From Occallatibacter gabretensis (GTDB lineage Bacteria > Acidobacteriota > Terriglobia > Terriglobales > Acidobacteriaceae): DNA of 64,000 nt. Every line of letters starts with the position of its first letter. The stretch's first letter is position 1. Shown here one piece after another: positions 27,997-38,036 of this stretch. Location of the stretch: assembly GCF_001449115.1 (NCBI RefSeq), contig NZ_LAIJ01000009.1, positions 1,246,114-1,310,113 on the forward strand. The letters run 5' to 3'. The notes under the pieces are model-generated. The model had not been told where the DNA came from. It saw only the letters and a list, made by a program, of their open reading frames with translations, and did no database searches. Made by a program: the position numbers and the translations under genes.

Positions 27997-28833
27997 TCAG
28001 GACTGACGTGCGTGACCCACCCGAGATTTGAATTGTCGACGGTAGTTCAAAGGGGTGAGACCAGTATGTCTTCGGAAAACATTTGAGAAATGGGCATGGT
28101 CTGCAAAACCAGCTTCGAAGGCGATTTGCGCCAGCGCGGAATCAGTCTCTCTGAGCTGCTTTTTTGCGAGATCCACTCGACATTCCCTTACATACTCTCC
28201 GGGCGTGCGGTGAAACCAACGCTTGAACTCCCTTGACAGGTGAGCGGGGTGGACTTCCACGGAGCACGCGATACCCTCCATGGTTATAGTCTCCGTCGCA
28301 GTGTCATGCAGCAAATCCTTAGCCTGCTTAAGCCAGTGTGGCGGCATGCTTGCCCGATTTTGTTCCCTGCGGTGAGCAAACCCGATCGCACTCATAAACA
28401 GTCCTTCAAGGACAACTGCTGACATCGAGTCGGGGTTCTTCAATTCGCACAACATCTGAGTCCGGAGCTGCTGAGTATCTCCGGCTGCGAAGCTAATCGA
28501 AGCGGACGGCGTCAGACCTGACTCGCGGAGGCGATCTAGAAATGCCGCACTGAATTCAGCGGCTAGGAACGTCGTGGCACAAGGAAACGAATCTCGTTGC
28601 AATCCTTCAGGTGGAATGAATAAGCCCGAGTTTTGGCTTAGTTCAACAATTCGGCTTCCTAGCTGCTTAGTGCAATGACCAGTTTCCACGAACACCACAG
28701 AAGACTGTTCGTTGCCATGCCATGACAAGCGCATACCATCGTCGTAAATGATCCTGCGAACAGTAAGGCGGTCAGAGGACCAACTCTGAAGCTGAGTGCC
28801 ATAATGCTGGCCAGCAGGCAAGATGTTCGGCAA
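27997..28833 (-). CDS. AraC-family transcriptional regulator
   Basis: 278 residues from a TTG at 28833 with AGGAG 6 nt upstream. The two HTH motifs at the C-terminus are clear (IACSVEVHPAHLSREFKRWF and IAFEAGFADHAHFSNVFRRH, then TGLTPLNYR). The N-terminal cupin-like half would bind a ligand. It is divergent from a CPBP protease gene and may regulate it. Confidence 0.9.
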   Translation of the reverse strand: MPNILPAGQHYGTQLQSWSSDRLTVRRIIYDDGMRLSWHGNEQSSVVFVETGHCTKQLGSRIVELSQNSGLFIPPEGLQRDSFPCATTFLAAEFSAAFLDRLRESGLTPSASISFAAGDTQQLRTQMLCELKNPDSMSAVVLEGLFMSAIGFAHRREQNRASMPPHWLKQAKDLLHDTATETITMEGIACSVEVHPAHLSREFKRWFHRTPGEYVRECRVDLAKKQLRETDSALAQIAFEAGFADHAHFSNVFRRHTGLTPLNYRRQFKSRVGHARQS

Positions 28834-28941
28834 CCGGAACTCCTCTCCTCAATATGAGACAAGAACGCAAAACACGTTCAATACAGAATCCTTGTTGTAG
28901 ATCATGCTGGAAAGAGTTATGAAGCTAACCAAAGGCGAGCT

Positions 28942-29886
28942 ATGACTTCTTCAAGAAAAACTGCTTTCGAAACTCCGGACGTCGGGCATTCCCCGTCAAC
29001 AGGTAAAAGAGAAAGAGTCAAAGGGTTCTTGCACTTCTTCCTTTTCGCAATTGTAATGGCTGCGATCTTGATCGGATTGAAGGTGACGCTCACCAAAATA
29101 CCCGCAACGGCAGTCCTCCTGCAGCAGGCACAAGCTGGAACACTGACTATCTCGCTGATGCTCGCCATAGATGGCTTGGGTTTCGCGGCTGTGATCCTGT
29201 TCAGCATCCTCGCTTCGAGATTGCAGAATGTTCCCTTTAGTTCTTTTGGGCTTCCAGCCAATTCCTTATTTGCAAGGAGACTCTTTCAAGGGTTTGCGTG
29301 GGGAATTCTGATCGCTTCGTTGGATGTTGGCGCTACGTATCTGCTTGGGGGCCTGCACTTCGGTGGCCTCATGCAGCGTCCAGCAGATTCCTTCAAGTAC
29401 GGGTCTCTCTGGGTAGTAACGTTCATCGTGATTGCCCTTTTTGAGGAGACCTTGTATCGCGGATACGCGCTGCGATCGCTGAGTGCAGTGGTTGGCTTCT
29501 GGCCGGCGGCGATCCTGCTCTCCGCTCTATTCGGAGGGCTTCACCTCATGAATCCGGGAGAGACTCTCGTAGGGGCGCTGGACGTAATGTGCTACGGACT
29601 TCTCGCGTGTTTCACGTTGAGGAGGACTGGAAACCTTTGGTTTGCAGTAGGGCTACATGCCGCTTGGGACTTTGCCCTCACGGTGCTTTACTCAGTACCA
29701 GGGAGCGGCATGCAAGCGAAAGGTCATCTACTACGCTCTAACCTCTCTGGTGCGCATTGGCTAACAGGAGGTTCAGATGGACCAGAGGGAAGCGTCATTG
29801 GTCTTGCGGTCCTAGCTGCATCTGTCTGCGCGTTCTGGATTGTCTTTCCAACGCGACCATCAGATTATGGAGAGTATCCCGCGTAG
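28942..29886 (+). CDS. CPBP-family intramembrane metalloprotease
   Basis: 314 residues with about eight membrane helices. The CPBP/Abi signatures are present: FEETLYRGY (EExxxR), the conserved FGGLHL histidine and FAVGLHAAWDF. The start has AAAGGCGAG upstream. Family members cleave prenylated or other membrane substrates, or protect against self-made bacteriocins. A second CPBP gene lies 5 kb away on the opposite strand. Confidence 0.88.
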   Translation: MTSSRKTAFETPDVGHSPSTGKRERVKGFLHFFLFAIVMAAILIGLKVTLTKIPATAVLLQQAQAGTLTISLMLAIDGLGFAAVILFSILASRLQNVPFSSFGLPANSLFARRLFQGFAWGILIASLDVGATYLLGGLHFGGLMQRPADSFKYGSLWVVTFIVIALFEETLYRGYALRSLSAVVGFWPAAILLSALFGGLHLMNPGETLVGALDVMCYGLLACFTLRRTGNLWFAVGLHAAWDFALTVLYSVPGSGMQAKGHLLRSNLSGAHWLTGGSDGPEGSVIGLAVLAASVCAFWIVFPTRPSDYGEYPA

Positions 29887-30286
29887 GCTGAGTCGCCACT
29901 TGATTACTGCGCCTGCCAAATCCTCCTTATGACCCAACCTTAACGGCTCATCTCAACTCCTACCAGCAATGCAACAGCCGGACGGTTGACGCCTATGATC
30001 CGACGATGAGATCAATGACTGCCGTCAGACCACAGCATTGACAGACCACCTTCCAGTGCCCACGCGTGACGCCAGACCTGACAGGATCCGGCTGGCGATC
30101 TCCGCGTAAATTTGCGCTCGTCGGTGAGGGGTTAGCTGGAAGGAATCAATGCAACTTCGCGATCCAGGCCAGCGGGATAGTATCTTTCGATTCAGATCTT
30201 GGCTCCGATCACAACCGAACAGCAGCGACCAAAAGGGTAGCCGACCTGCAAAAGGGTGTTTAATTGCTCGGAGACCAAGATCGAAA
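29887..30286. other. Convergent intergenic region
   Basis: The 400 bp between the CPBP gene and the convergent SDR gene contain no recognised gene or repeat. Short overlapping frames on both strands have no family features. Confidence 0.4.
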
Positions 30287-31105
30287 CTAGCTGAAGTTCG
30301 CGAGTGTCTCCGCCATGAACGTGTGGTCATCCTCCTTGCGCCGCTTCTCCAGGAGGGGCGCAGCGTCACTGCCGGCAGGATATCGTAATTGGTCCGAGCC
30401 GTCCGTCGCGGCCTTGTAGATGATCTCCGCCACAACGAGTGGATCAGCTCCATTCGCCATCATGGGCTCCACGGCGGTCATAAGCCCTTTGACGATCTTC
30501 TGGTACTCGGCGAGCGACTCGTCGTTGCTGAAAGCAAAAGATCGAGTAGCGAAGTCGGTTTTGATCGCGCCCGGCTCTACGATTTTAACCTTCACACCGA
30601 TCGCCTGCATCTCGTAGGACAGAGATTCGCTGATGCCCTCAACCGCAAACTTGGTGCCATGGTAGAGCGTGCCCAGCGGGAAGGTGACCTTACCGCCGAT
30701 CGATGAGATATTGACGATCACGCCGGAGTGCTGGGCGCGAAAGTGTGGCAACACCGCCTTTGTGGTCTCCAGCAGACCAATGACATTGGTATCGAATTGG
30801 CGACGCACGGTCTCCATGCTGGTCGCCTCCAACGGTCCGTAGGCGCCAAAGCCCGCATTGTTGACGAGCACGTCGATCGACTGGAACCGCTTCAATCCAG
30901 TCTTCACGGCCTGTTGGATCGAGTCCGAGTTGGTGACGTCTAACGACGTCACTAGAACTTGATCGAGCGCCCGCAATTCCTTCCCATGCTCGGGGTCGCG
31001 CATGGTGGCGATCACATTCCAACCCTGCTGCTGAAAGTACAGCGCTGTCGCCTTGCCGATTCCACTAGACGCGCCGGTGATGAGAACTGTCTTGGACTTC
31101 GCCAT
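30287..31105 (-). CDS. Short-chain dehydrogenase/reductase (SDR)
   Basis: About 272 residues from the ATG at 31105, with AGGGG 7 nt upstream; longer frames exist. Classical SDR motifs are complete: TGASSGIGKA for NAD(P) binding, VLVNNAGFGAYG, the serine in NISSIGG and YHGTK (YxxxK). The substrate is unknown. It follows the esterase gene by 71 bp and is probably in its operon. Confidence 0.92.
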   Translation of the reverse strand: MAKSKTVLITGASSGIGKATALYFQQQGWNVIATMRDPEHGKELRALDQVLVTSLDVTNSDSIQQAVKTGLKRFQSIDVLVNNAGFGAYGPLEATSMETVRRQFDTNVIGLLETTKAVLPHFRAQHSGVIVNISSIGGKVTFPLGTLYHGTKFAVEGISESLSYEMQAIGVKVKIVEPGAIKTDFATRSFAFSNDESLAEYQKIVKGLMTAVEPMMANGADPLVVAEIIYKAATDGSDQLRYPAGSDAAPLLEKRRKEDDHTFMAETLANFS

Positions 31106-31176
31106 GTTCATTCCCCTGTCTGCTTGTACATAGATGCAATCACGCTGTAAAAGGAGCGAAAGGTGAGCCGGCTCAA

Positions 31177-31998
31177 TCAATTGGTCAACAGTGCCGCACG
31201 GAGTGCGTTCCCGAGAGAGCGAATCGCTGTTTCTTGCCGGGCTGAGGTGTGTTCGTCAGCATGACATGCCCCTGGGATGCTTTTAAATGTATGGGGAATG
31301 GGAAGCCGGTCGAGCGCTTCATGCAAGTAAACCGCACCATCGTGCAGGTTGAACTCGTCTTTCTCTCCGCAATCGATAAATATTTGTGGGGCTACCTTGC
31401 TAAGAGACACCAGATTGTTCCGCAATATTCCATATACGCTATTGCTCGCGTATGTAGCAATATCCGTGCCCATTGCAAGATTCAAATCGTTGAGCACCGA
31501 AGAGAGATTTCGCATCGGAACCCTCTCAGATGTTTCGGCCGGGAAGATGGCCGGACTGAGTGCCGCCACTGCGACGCAATTGGATGGGTTGCGTAGTGCC
31601 ACCTTCAAGGCACCGTACCCACCCATGGAAGCGCCGATCGCAGCCCATTGCGGAAGGAGGGCATAGCGGTTAGCCAAGTGTCGCGGGAGGTCGAGACTAA
31701 CGAGAGACTCCCAACTAGGTCCACCAACGTGATCGATGTAGAACCCGCCCAGGGTAGGCGTCGATGCACAGGCGACAATCGCGGGAGGCAATTCGCCTTT
31801 CTTCCAAGCGAGGTCATAAGCGGGAATTGCTGCTTCGAGGGACTTCGCAGAAGACAGGGCGCCGTGAAAATGCAGGATGAGTGGAAGGGCCTGACCGGCT
31901 CGTATTGCGTTCGGAACAAGGATCTTGTATTCAACCTCGGTACCAGTCGAGCTTGCCAGGAAGCTTTCTGTGACTAGATGGCTGGTCTGTTCGGTCAT
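31177..31998 (-). CDS. Esterase-like alpha/beta hydrolase
   Basis: 273 residues. The oxyanion segment LILHFHGAL, nucleophile elbow GASMGGYGA, acid region DCGEKDEFN and catalytic histidine in PGACHADEH resemble esterase D/feruloyl esterase-like hydrolases. No signal peptide, so it is probably cytoplasmic. It is the first gene of a two-gene run with the SDR. Confidence 0.85.
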   Translation of the reverse strand: MTEQTSHLVTESFLASSTGTEVEYKILVPNAIRAGQALPLILHFHGALSSAKSLEAAIPAYDLAWKKGELPPAIVACASTPTLGGFYIDHVGGPSWESLVSLDLPRHLANRYALLPQWAAIGASMGGYGALKVALRNPSNCVAVAALSPAIFPAETSERVPMRNLSSVLNDLNLAMGTDIATYASNSVYGILRNNLVSLSKVAPQIFIDCGEKDEFNLHDGAVYLHEALDRLPIPHTFKSIPGACHADEHTSARQETAIRSLGNALRAALLTN

Positions 31999-32101
31999 TT
32001 CTCGTTTCGTTTTCTTCGGCCTCGGGACAACGTGGTCTCCTCAACAAACTGACAAGGATATCGAGTTTGACGGTTAAGCCAACCAGCGTCCTGGATCATT
32101 G

Positions 32102-33100
32102 TTAGGCTTTCGGGGTGTTGATCGCTGCCTTCTCGGCGCGATTCAAAATGGCGACATAACGTTTGGCTACAGTCTTTGCAACTTGATCCGCAACGTCTGT
32201 GTCCTCGGTTTCGCCCCGCATCGTGGCGGTTATCTGCTTGCTGATATTTAGCTTTCCTGATGCGTCCGTAATAGTGACATCGAACTTCATTTGTGTAGTC
32301 CCAACAAACTCCCCGATAGACCCAAGGGCTGCGCGTTTCACGGAATCGCCTTGCTTGAACGTCACAATAGAGATGTGAACGGTGTACTCGGGACAGGTCC
32401 CGCGGCCATCGTTCTCGCCGTCCCTATACACATGTTCAACATCTCTTGCGTGTTGAAGCCGGTCGATTAGATGCTCATACACAAGAGCTCGGTAGGCAGC
32501 AGGCACCTCCGCGTTGCTCCAGTCCGGAGCAGAGACGAGCACGCTCTTGGGTTCGATCGGTGCATTTTGGCAGTTCGTGTCTGAGACTTGCCGATTTAGG
32601 GTGGGAGCTAGCGCGAAGTTCTGAAGAGCATGTTCGGCCTCGTTCGCAGGCAGGAAGAAGACCGCAGAGCGCTTGCCTTCCTTGCTATCGTTGAACTCAA
32701 CCGTAAGGAGGTCCACGCGGTGATGCATGACGGCAGCCGCTGCGCTGCCGCCACCATCGGGGATGCTCATGCGCAGCAGTTTTCCGGGGATACCCCAGAT
32801 TTCTACTCTCTGGTTTCCTACGCTCACGGCCGTTACAGAACTGCGTAAGACCGACGCGCTTCCCGACTTTGCGGTAAAGGTAAGAGCATTTGCACTGAGC
32901 GTCAGTGTTCCTTTTTTGTTGTGCTTGATTTCAGGGAATCCATAGACGTGTTCTGCCTGCGTGGACTGCCAGATCGCTGCTGTGGTGAGATTTGCATGTT
33001 CTTGAGTGAAAGGCTGGCTGGTTGCAGCCGAGACAAATGTTGGCGCGTAAAAAGATGCGTGAAGGATGAAGGCCAGCGAAACACCAGTTATGGCTTTCAT
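32102..33100 (-). CDS. Secreted protein of unknown function
   Basis: 332 residues with a signal peptide (cleavage near VSAA, residue ~25) and AAGGAGA 4 nt before the ATG. The middle is beta-rich. The C-terminal ~130 residues (VTITDASGKLNISKQITATM, then TEDTDVADQVAKTVAKRY) resemble the DUF4410 type of periplasmic protein, a tentative match only. Function unknown. Confidence 0.65.
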   Translation of the reverse strand: MKAITGVSLAFILHASFYAPTFVSAATSQPFTQEHANLTTAAIWQSTQAEHVYGFPEIKHNKKGTLTLSANALTFTAKSGSASVLRSSVTAVSVGNQRVEIWGIPGKLLRMSIPDGGGSAAAAVMHHRVDLLTVEFNDSKEGKRSAVFFLPANEAEHALQNFALAPTLNRQVSDTNCQNAPIEPKSVLVSAPDWSNAEVPAAYRALVYEHLIDRLQHARDVEHVYRDGENDGRGTCPEYTVHISIVTFKQGDSVKRAALGSIGEFVGTTQMKFDVTITDASGKLNISKQITATMRGETEDTDVADQVAKTVAKRYVAILNRAEKAAINTPKA

Positions 33101-33211
33101 AAATCTCCTTTGAAGGTGTAGCTTCTTTCTCGGATCTTTGACTCTGCCCTTGGAGTGATCGTCACTGTCTTCTCCTGCTTTCTATCAGGGTGAAAGACAC
33201 GACCGGTGCCT

Positions 33212-33676
33212 TTAGACAGGGTGGTGGAAATGCTTGACAACGAGCGCAATCGGCAGACCTACGCAGAACATGTGAATGACGAACTGGGTGATGAAAGATA
33301 CCTTTGAGAATGGACGACGAAGGGCACTCATAGGTAGAACGATAAAGGTCATGACGAGATGTATAAGAATGCCGTAGAGGAGGCCGGCTATGATTGCGTG
33401 ATTGGCTAGCATCGCTGAGTAGGTAGCGGCGACGTAGTAAACGGCGCTAGCTGCCAGAGCAATAAAGAAATGGAAAGCGAGGCCTAATGCGGCACCATTT
33501 TTGCCGGGCTCGAACGCTTTGGGACCCATCTGCGCGCTTGCGATGGTCTGCAGCATACGTTTCGGTGGGACGCCCATCGACGCAATGAGGATCGTTGCAG
33601 CGATGAGATCCAGAACTCCGGAAGTCGTTGCTGCCAAAAGGACGACCTCTACACCTGATTGAATTGACAACGACAT
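33212..33676 (-). CDS. Small membrane protein (YagU/DUF1440-like)
   Basis: 154 residues with four predicted helices (for example GLAFHFFIALAASAVYYVA and GLLYGILIHLVMTFIVLPMS). The pattern GVLDLIAATIL ... GKNGAALGLAFHFFIA resembles the YagU/DUF1440 inner-membrane family. An AGGAG box supports the start. Function unknown. Confidence 0.7.
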   Translation of the reverse strand: MSLSIQSGVEVVLLAATTSGVLDLIAATILIASMGVPPKRMLQTIASAQMGPKAFEPGKNGAALGLAFHFFIALAASAVYYVAATYSAMLANHAIIAGLLYGILIHLVMTFIVLPMSALRRPFSKVSFITQFVIHMFCVGLPIALVVKHFHHPV

Positions 33677-33819
33677 GAAAGACTCCTGGCCAAACCAAGT
33701 ACTTGATTTGCTAATTGCTATGGAATTCGTCGCGCCTCAAGATGGTCCGGTGGTTTCTATTCCGCGGCACGCTTAAATTTCAGTGGAAGAAGTTTGAGTC
33801 GTCCTAAAATGAGGACCAT

Positions 33820-33850
33820 CTACAACTGTGTATTATATACGCAGTTGTAG
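33820..33850. promoter_or_regulatory. 31-bp palindromic operator
   Basis: CTACAACTG ... CAGTTGTAG arms (9 bp) continue inward with one mismatch to a nearly complete 31-bp palindrome. Its core (AACTGTGTAT and complement) matches the palindrome in front of the TetR/hydrolase pair at 38037-38061, so the same TetR protein may bind both. Confidence 0.65.
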
Positions 33851-34046
33851 CCTGCAGAAAAAAGGCTCGGAGGGAGGCCGCTGCAATTTCACCGAGGATG
33901 TGTCCTTTACGTCGTATGGTCATTTGGAGATCTCGTTGGTGGGATGTGTCACGAAAGGCCTTCTCTCTGGAACTTCTATCGGCGATTTGGCAGAGAGACT
34001 GAAAGATCGCTTCCAAATGGGACTGCGTCTCGTCCTTGAGCAATAG
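33828..34046 (+). pseudogene. Possible remnant of a TetR-type regulator
   Basis: A 72-codon frame starts inside the palindromic operator and ends with AERLKDRFQMGLRLVLEQ, which looks like the last helix of TetR C-terminal domains. The HTH half is missing. A regulator gene reduced by internal deletion to its operator and 3' end is one explanation; a chance frame is the other. Confidence 0.2.
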
Positions 34047-34238
34047 GACCCGCAGCGGCCTAAACTTTCCCCAGAACGCAGACGTAGTTGATCGCGAATA
34101 AGAAGAGCAATGAATGATCTACAAATGTCCCCTTGGTTGGCCAGAACGGGGTCATGGGAATCTTTGTCGACGAGACGTTCGAAGCATGGGAGCGTCTACA
34201 ACAATATTCGAGTGATATTTGAAACCTGGAGGATGGAC

Positions 34239-34766
34239 GTGCGCAAACTTTATGGTTGGATGGCGGTACTGCTTTGCATGACGACTACTGTGCTGGCGCA
34301 GAACAAACCGATGGCGGTGGTGCCGGAAGACTTTCAATTTGCGGGCGCATGGGATTGCGTCGGTGCAATGGGCGGCGGGAAGACGGTACATAAGTCCACA
34401 TTCGGTGGAGCGATGACGGTGGGTGGGAAATGGCTGGAGTTGACGGAGGAGGATGTGCAGCCGGCTACGGGGTACATCGCGAAGTACCTGATTGGCTATG
34501 ACGCGGCGCAGGGAAGGCTGGTGGAATTTGACGCGAATAACTTTGGAGCGGCGTCATACGCGAGCGAGGACGGCTGGCAGAATCATGTGCTGACGATGAT
34601 GTCGCCGGTGAGCCAGGATGCGAAGGCGGCGTACGCGGTGAACCGGTTCGTCTACACCACGAAGGGACCAGATACGTTCAGTGTCGATTGGCAGGTGAGC
34701 AAGACGGCAGCGTTGAGCTGGGTGCAGGGCGATCACCTGGAATGCAAGCGGAGAACGGAGGCTTAA
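34239..34766 (+). CDS. Small secreted protein of unknown function
   Basis: About 175 residues. The GTG at 34239 is preferred because GGAGG lies 6 nt before it; the in-frame ATG at 34233 would touch that box. A signal peptide (RKLYGWMAVLLCMTTTVLAQ) is followed by a beta-rich domain with two conserved-looking cysteines (WDCVGAMGGG, HLECKRR). It resembles small lipocalin-like DUF1579-type proteins, tentatively. Confidence 0.65.
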   Translation: MRKLYGWMAVLLCMTTTVLAQNKPMAVVPEDFQFAGAWDCVGAMGGGKTVHKSTFGGAMTVGGKWLELTEEDVQPATGYIAKYLIGYDAAQGRLVEFDANNFGAASYASEDGWQNHVLTMMSPVSQDAKAAYAVNRFVYTTKGPDTFSVDWQVSKTAALSWVQGDHLECKRRTEA

Positions 34767-34959
34767 GGGACGACGTTGCTAGTCGGCACTGAGCACTGTA
34801 TCGAAGAGGCGGACGGAGGCGGTGGTGAAGATGACCAAGTAAGCGCGAGGCCTTTGATCCATGGGGTGGATCGAACTCGCCGAGGAGGACGCTTCGGCGC
34901 AAGCGCCATTGTTGACCAATCGCCAATGCGCGAATCGAATGTGCCTCGGATGGAAGGTG

Positions 34960-35841
34960 TTAGTCAGACGAATGTCTGGGGTCCGTTGTGAGATGGACGG
35001 TCACCGCGATGAGCAGCATGACTGGGATGACCAAAATGCTTCCTTCTGGACCGACGGAACCTCCACTAAGCAATTCGTTACCACTCATGTGCGATCTGAC
35101 CAGATATCCATGTATTCGATTGCCACTGTCTGCGACTCCGTATAGATAGGATTGCGCCCAGTCCCAGGATGCGTGCAAACCGAAGGCGGCGGCCAAAGAT
35201 TGAGTCCGCCAAACAATAAAGCTGAACATCAGGCCCGTAAAGAACAGCGCAAAGATGCCAAACCAGTTCTCACCACTCCCACTCAAATGGACAGCTGCGA
35301 AGAGTATGGATAGGCATACCGCAGCGGGCCAGACATTCATGCCACGGCTCAGAGTCACGAACAGATAGCCACGAAAAGTGCACTCCTCGCTAAAGGCAAC
35401 CGCAGAAAATAAGAGGCCCCAAAGAATCGCATAAAGAAGTGCCGAGCTACCGTGAGTATGGATTCCATCGAAATGCCAGCAGCCAAGGCTCCACAAGCTC
35501 AAGATCATGAGCGATACAGCGGCCAAGCCCATTAGCCAGCCGCGCACACACCAGGCAAGGAAACGCGGTCCTGATAGTCCGTAGGCGAAGATGTCGCGAC
35601 GTTCCACTTTCGACATTACCCACGTCGCACCGAGTGTAGCGATGAGTTGCAGAGCTTCACCGACTGCAGCAACATGAAAAGGAATCTCGCGCCCCTTATC
35701 AACGTGCAGGAGATGACGCGAAGGGAGTCCCACTGCTGCATAGAGTGCTAACCAGCACACGATGAACAAAAGAGCGCGCCAGCCAGTTCTTATCTGGTTC
35801 GCACCAACAAAAATCCACTTTATCGATTTGATCTTGGACAT
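34960..35841 (-). CDS. CPBP-family intramembrane metalloprotease (second copy)
   Basis: 293 residues, about eight helices. FSEECTFRGYLFV gives the EExxxR motif; FAAVHLSGSGENW and FGLHASWDWAQSY give the histidine motifs. It is clearly related to the CPBP at 28942-29886, including the C-terminal SGGSVGPEGSI segment shared with that protein's GGSDGPEGSVI, so the two are paralogues. It lies downstream of the PadR-HAAS pair. Confidence 0.88.
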   Translation of the reverse strand: MSKIKSIKWIFVGANQIRTGWRALLFIVCWLALYAAVGLPSRHLLHVDKGREIPFHVAAVGEALQLIATLGATWVMSKVERRDIFAYGLSGPRFLAWCVRGWLMGLAAVSLMILSLWSLGCWHFDGIHTHGSSALLYAILWGLLFSAVAFSEECTFRGYLFVTLSRGMNVWPAAVCLSILFAAVHLSGSGENWFGIFALFFTGLMFSFIVWRTQSLAAAFGLHASWDWAQSYLYGVADSGNRIHGYLVRSHMSGNELLSGGSVGPEGSILVIPVMLLIAVTVHLTTDPRHSSD

Positions 35842-36075
35842 AACGGTTTCCTTGACGGCTTCGAGTTCCGATGGGGATAGCCGAGCGGGTATTCCCGCGT
35901 CAATGAAGCGGTGCCTGATGAGATGGAAACAAAACGACTAGTTTTCGTGTCGAGGGTGCGACTGGCTAACACATGGGTTGATGAATGGTCACGTAGCTTC
36001 GCCGCTGCCAAGCGCTATCTTCCCGATGGGGCATTCGTGTAGGGAATGTTTTCGACGAGATACCTTGAGATGGCT

Positions 36076-36702
36076 TCATTGCTGGTTTCCAATCGAAGAC
36101 ACAGGAACGGAACCTTCCGATCTGAAGGTTCCGTTTCGCCACTGATGCATATGGCCCAGTAACGAGCGACTGCCAAGAATCGTCAACGATAGCAACAGAA
36201 AGCCAGTGACGCCAGCGACCGGTGTATACCAGGCTCCAAGTTTCTCCGTGGCATAGGGCGGGGGCGACGAGGTGAATCCTAAAAGAAAATGATTCGCGCC
36301 GAGCCACAAACCAACGTGTGCAGGAAAGGCCAGTTTGACAAGGGCAGTGATGATCAGACCGGTGCTGGCCAGATAGCCGAAGACAGCAAAGAGGAGCGCG
36401 AAAACTCCCCAGAGACCTCTTCTCGCAAAGATCCATAACGCGTGTAACAATCGCACCGGCGAAATACTGGCCCGTGCGTGGTCAAGAATTGCACTTTCGC
36501 GATACTGATTAGCAATCTCCTCCGGCTTTCCCAGCGCTCCAAGGACTGCGGGTAGAGAGAAGTCGCTGGATTCCGCTCGATCTCGTATGTGTGCGCCTAT
36601 CTCCTGGAGAATGTCGTCCTGCTCATCGGTAGGCAGACCCCTGAGGGCATTGCGAAGACTCTCCAGGTAAAGTTGGACATCTCTATCTTCTAACGGGCTC
36701 AT
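36076..36702 (-). CDS. HAAS-domain membrane protein
   Basis: 208 residues. The N-terminal ~75 residues (YLESLRNALRGLPTDEQDDI and then LGALGKPEEIANQYRE) form a HAAS/DUF1700-type helical domain, followed by four membrane helices. HAAS proteins are regularly encoded beside PadR regulators. Its start codon overlaps the padR stop codon by 4 bp (ATGA), so the two are translationally coupled. Confidence 0.82.
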   Translation of the reverse strand: MSPLEDRDVQLYLESLRNALRGLPTDEQDDILQEIGAHIRDRAESSDFSLPAVLGALGKPEEIANQYRESAILDHARASISPVRLLHALWIFARRGLWGVFALLFAVFGYLASTGLIITALVKLAFPAHVGLWLGANHFLLGFTSSPPPYATEKLGAWYTPVAGVTGFLLLSLTILGSRSLLGHMHQWRNGTFRSEGSVPVSSIGNQQ

Positions 36703-37094
36703 CGCTTCTCCTCCTTTTGGCCTTTATGGTCCAGGACTGGCTGGATGAGCCGTCTTAGATTCGCTGAAAAATCCACCCAGACTGCTGCCATGTGGCGAAT
36801 GCGTTCACGGCCTGAAGCCGTCAAAGAATAGTATTTTCGAGGGTGCCCAGCTTCAGCTTCGACCCATTCTGACGTGAGCAGTCCTTCTTTTTTCAAGCGG
36901 CTCAGAATCGGATAAATTGTTCCTTCGGCGAGTACAAGTTCGGACTTGGTTTCTAGAAATCTTAAAATCTCGAGTCCATAAAGCGGTCCAGACCAAAGCG
37001 CGGCTAAGGCCGCCATTTCCAGGGTGCCCTTCTTCAACTGAGCTTGCCATGGATCGGTTAGATTTTCGACCGACTTTTGGTTATTGAATGTCAT
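36699..37094 (-). CDS. PadR-family transcriptional regulator
   Basis: 131 residues with the PadR winged helix: KGTLEMAALAALWSGPLYGL, EGTIYPILSRLKKEGLLTSE, GHPRKYYSLTASGRERI. It represses its own operon in most characterised cases, and the adjacent HAAS membrane protein is the usual partner. Confidence 0.92.
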   Translation of the reverse strand: MTFNNQKSVENLTDPWQAQLKKGTLEMAALAALWSGPLYGLEILRFLETKSELVLAEGTIYPILSRLKKEGLLTSEWVEAEAGHPRKYYSLTASGRERIRHMAAVWVDFSANLRRLIQPVLDHKGQKEEKR

Positions 37095-37266
37095 CGCTCT
37101 CTCGATACATTGTATTGCTATGTATATTGCATTGAATGATACGTGTCAATGGCTAAAATCTCGCGATGGTCTTTTGAAGCGGGATACGAGCGTCGGGTAT
37201 CGAAAGCAAATCTCAGGATTTTGTCAGATGTGGCGAGTTGTTTATTCTGACAGGACTTGCCCGGTG

Positions 37267-37995
37267 TTATTTGACACGCGCTCGGATTCCATCGAGGATA
37301 CAGTCGACCGCAAAATCGAAGGCGCGTGCGGGCTTTTTGGAGAATGCGCCCGAATCGAGGGCTTTCAGCAGAGCCGGATAGCGGTCCGCTTCCGACTTGA
37401 GCACATGAGCCAAATCGTGGGTCCACTCCTGAGTGGATTCACCCTGTTTTTTGGTCTCCTGGAATGTGGCGTGGCCGCGTACTTGGCCGATGAGGGCAAG
37501 AAAAGCAGAATGCCTGTCTGCAGCCGCCAGGCCGGACTCAGCCAGCATTGCCAGCGCGGCCTCCATCCACAACAACTCATTCGGACCCATGATGCTGCGA
37601 CGCGCCGACGTAGCCTCCAGAAACCAGGGATGGTTCTGATAAATTGCCAGGCAACGACGGGCCCATTCCTTCAATCGCGTACTCCATGGCGACGTGGGCT
37701 TGCCAAAGTTCGGAACGGAATCGCCCGCGGAATCAATCATCAGGTCCAGAAGGTCCGCCTTTCCCGGGAAGTAGCGGTACAAAGCCATGGTCGTGACCCC
37801 CACCGTTCGCGCGACCCGCTGCATTGTGATTGCCTCCAGGCCCTCCGCATCCGCAAGTTCGATGGCGGCACGCGCAATCTCAGTCGTGCTGAGCGCGGGT
37901 TTGGGACCACGGCTTGGAGGTGGTCTCTTGCCCCAGGCCTGATTTACCTTATTGGCGTTTTTCGTCGGCATAGTCTTTGTTTCTGATTCTCTCAT
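37267..37995 (-). CDS. TetR-family transcriptional regulator
   Basis: About 242 residues, or 234 from the inner ATG at 37971. The N-terminal HTH is clear (ARAAIELADAEGLEAITMQR, then VGVTTMALYRYFPGKADLLD), and the C-terminal domain is of the tetracycline-repressor type. It is divergent from the alpha/beta hydrolase gene and faces a 25-bp palindrome in between, so it is the expected repressor of that hydrolase. Confidence 0.93.
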   Translation of the reverse strand: MRESETKTMPTKNANKVNQAWGKRPPPSRGPKPALSTTEIARAAIELADAEGLEAITMQRVARTVGVTTMALYRYFPGKADLLDLMIDSAGDSVPNFGKPTSPWSTRLKEWARRCLAIYQNHPWFLEATSARRSIMGPNELLWMEAALAMLAESGLAAADRHSAFLALIGQVRGHATFQETKKQGESTQEWTHDLAHVLKSEADRYPALLKALDSGAFSKKPARAFDFAVDCILDGIRARVK

Positions 37996-38036
37996 CCAAC
38001 GTTCGCGCTCTGACCCTTACTCTTGCAGCAATTCCA

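Larger units (their letters stand above)
33677..34238. other. Intergenic region with an operator-like palindrome
   Basis: It contains the 31-bp palindrome listed separately and a possible degraded regulator gene (33828-34046). No other feature was recognised. Confidence 0.4.

Noticed and set aside
37084..37986. A 300-codon plus-strand frame opposite the TetR gene
   Set aside because: It covers the conserved TetR HTH on the other strand and shows no domain of its own.
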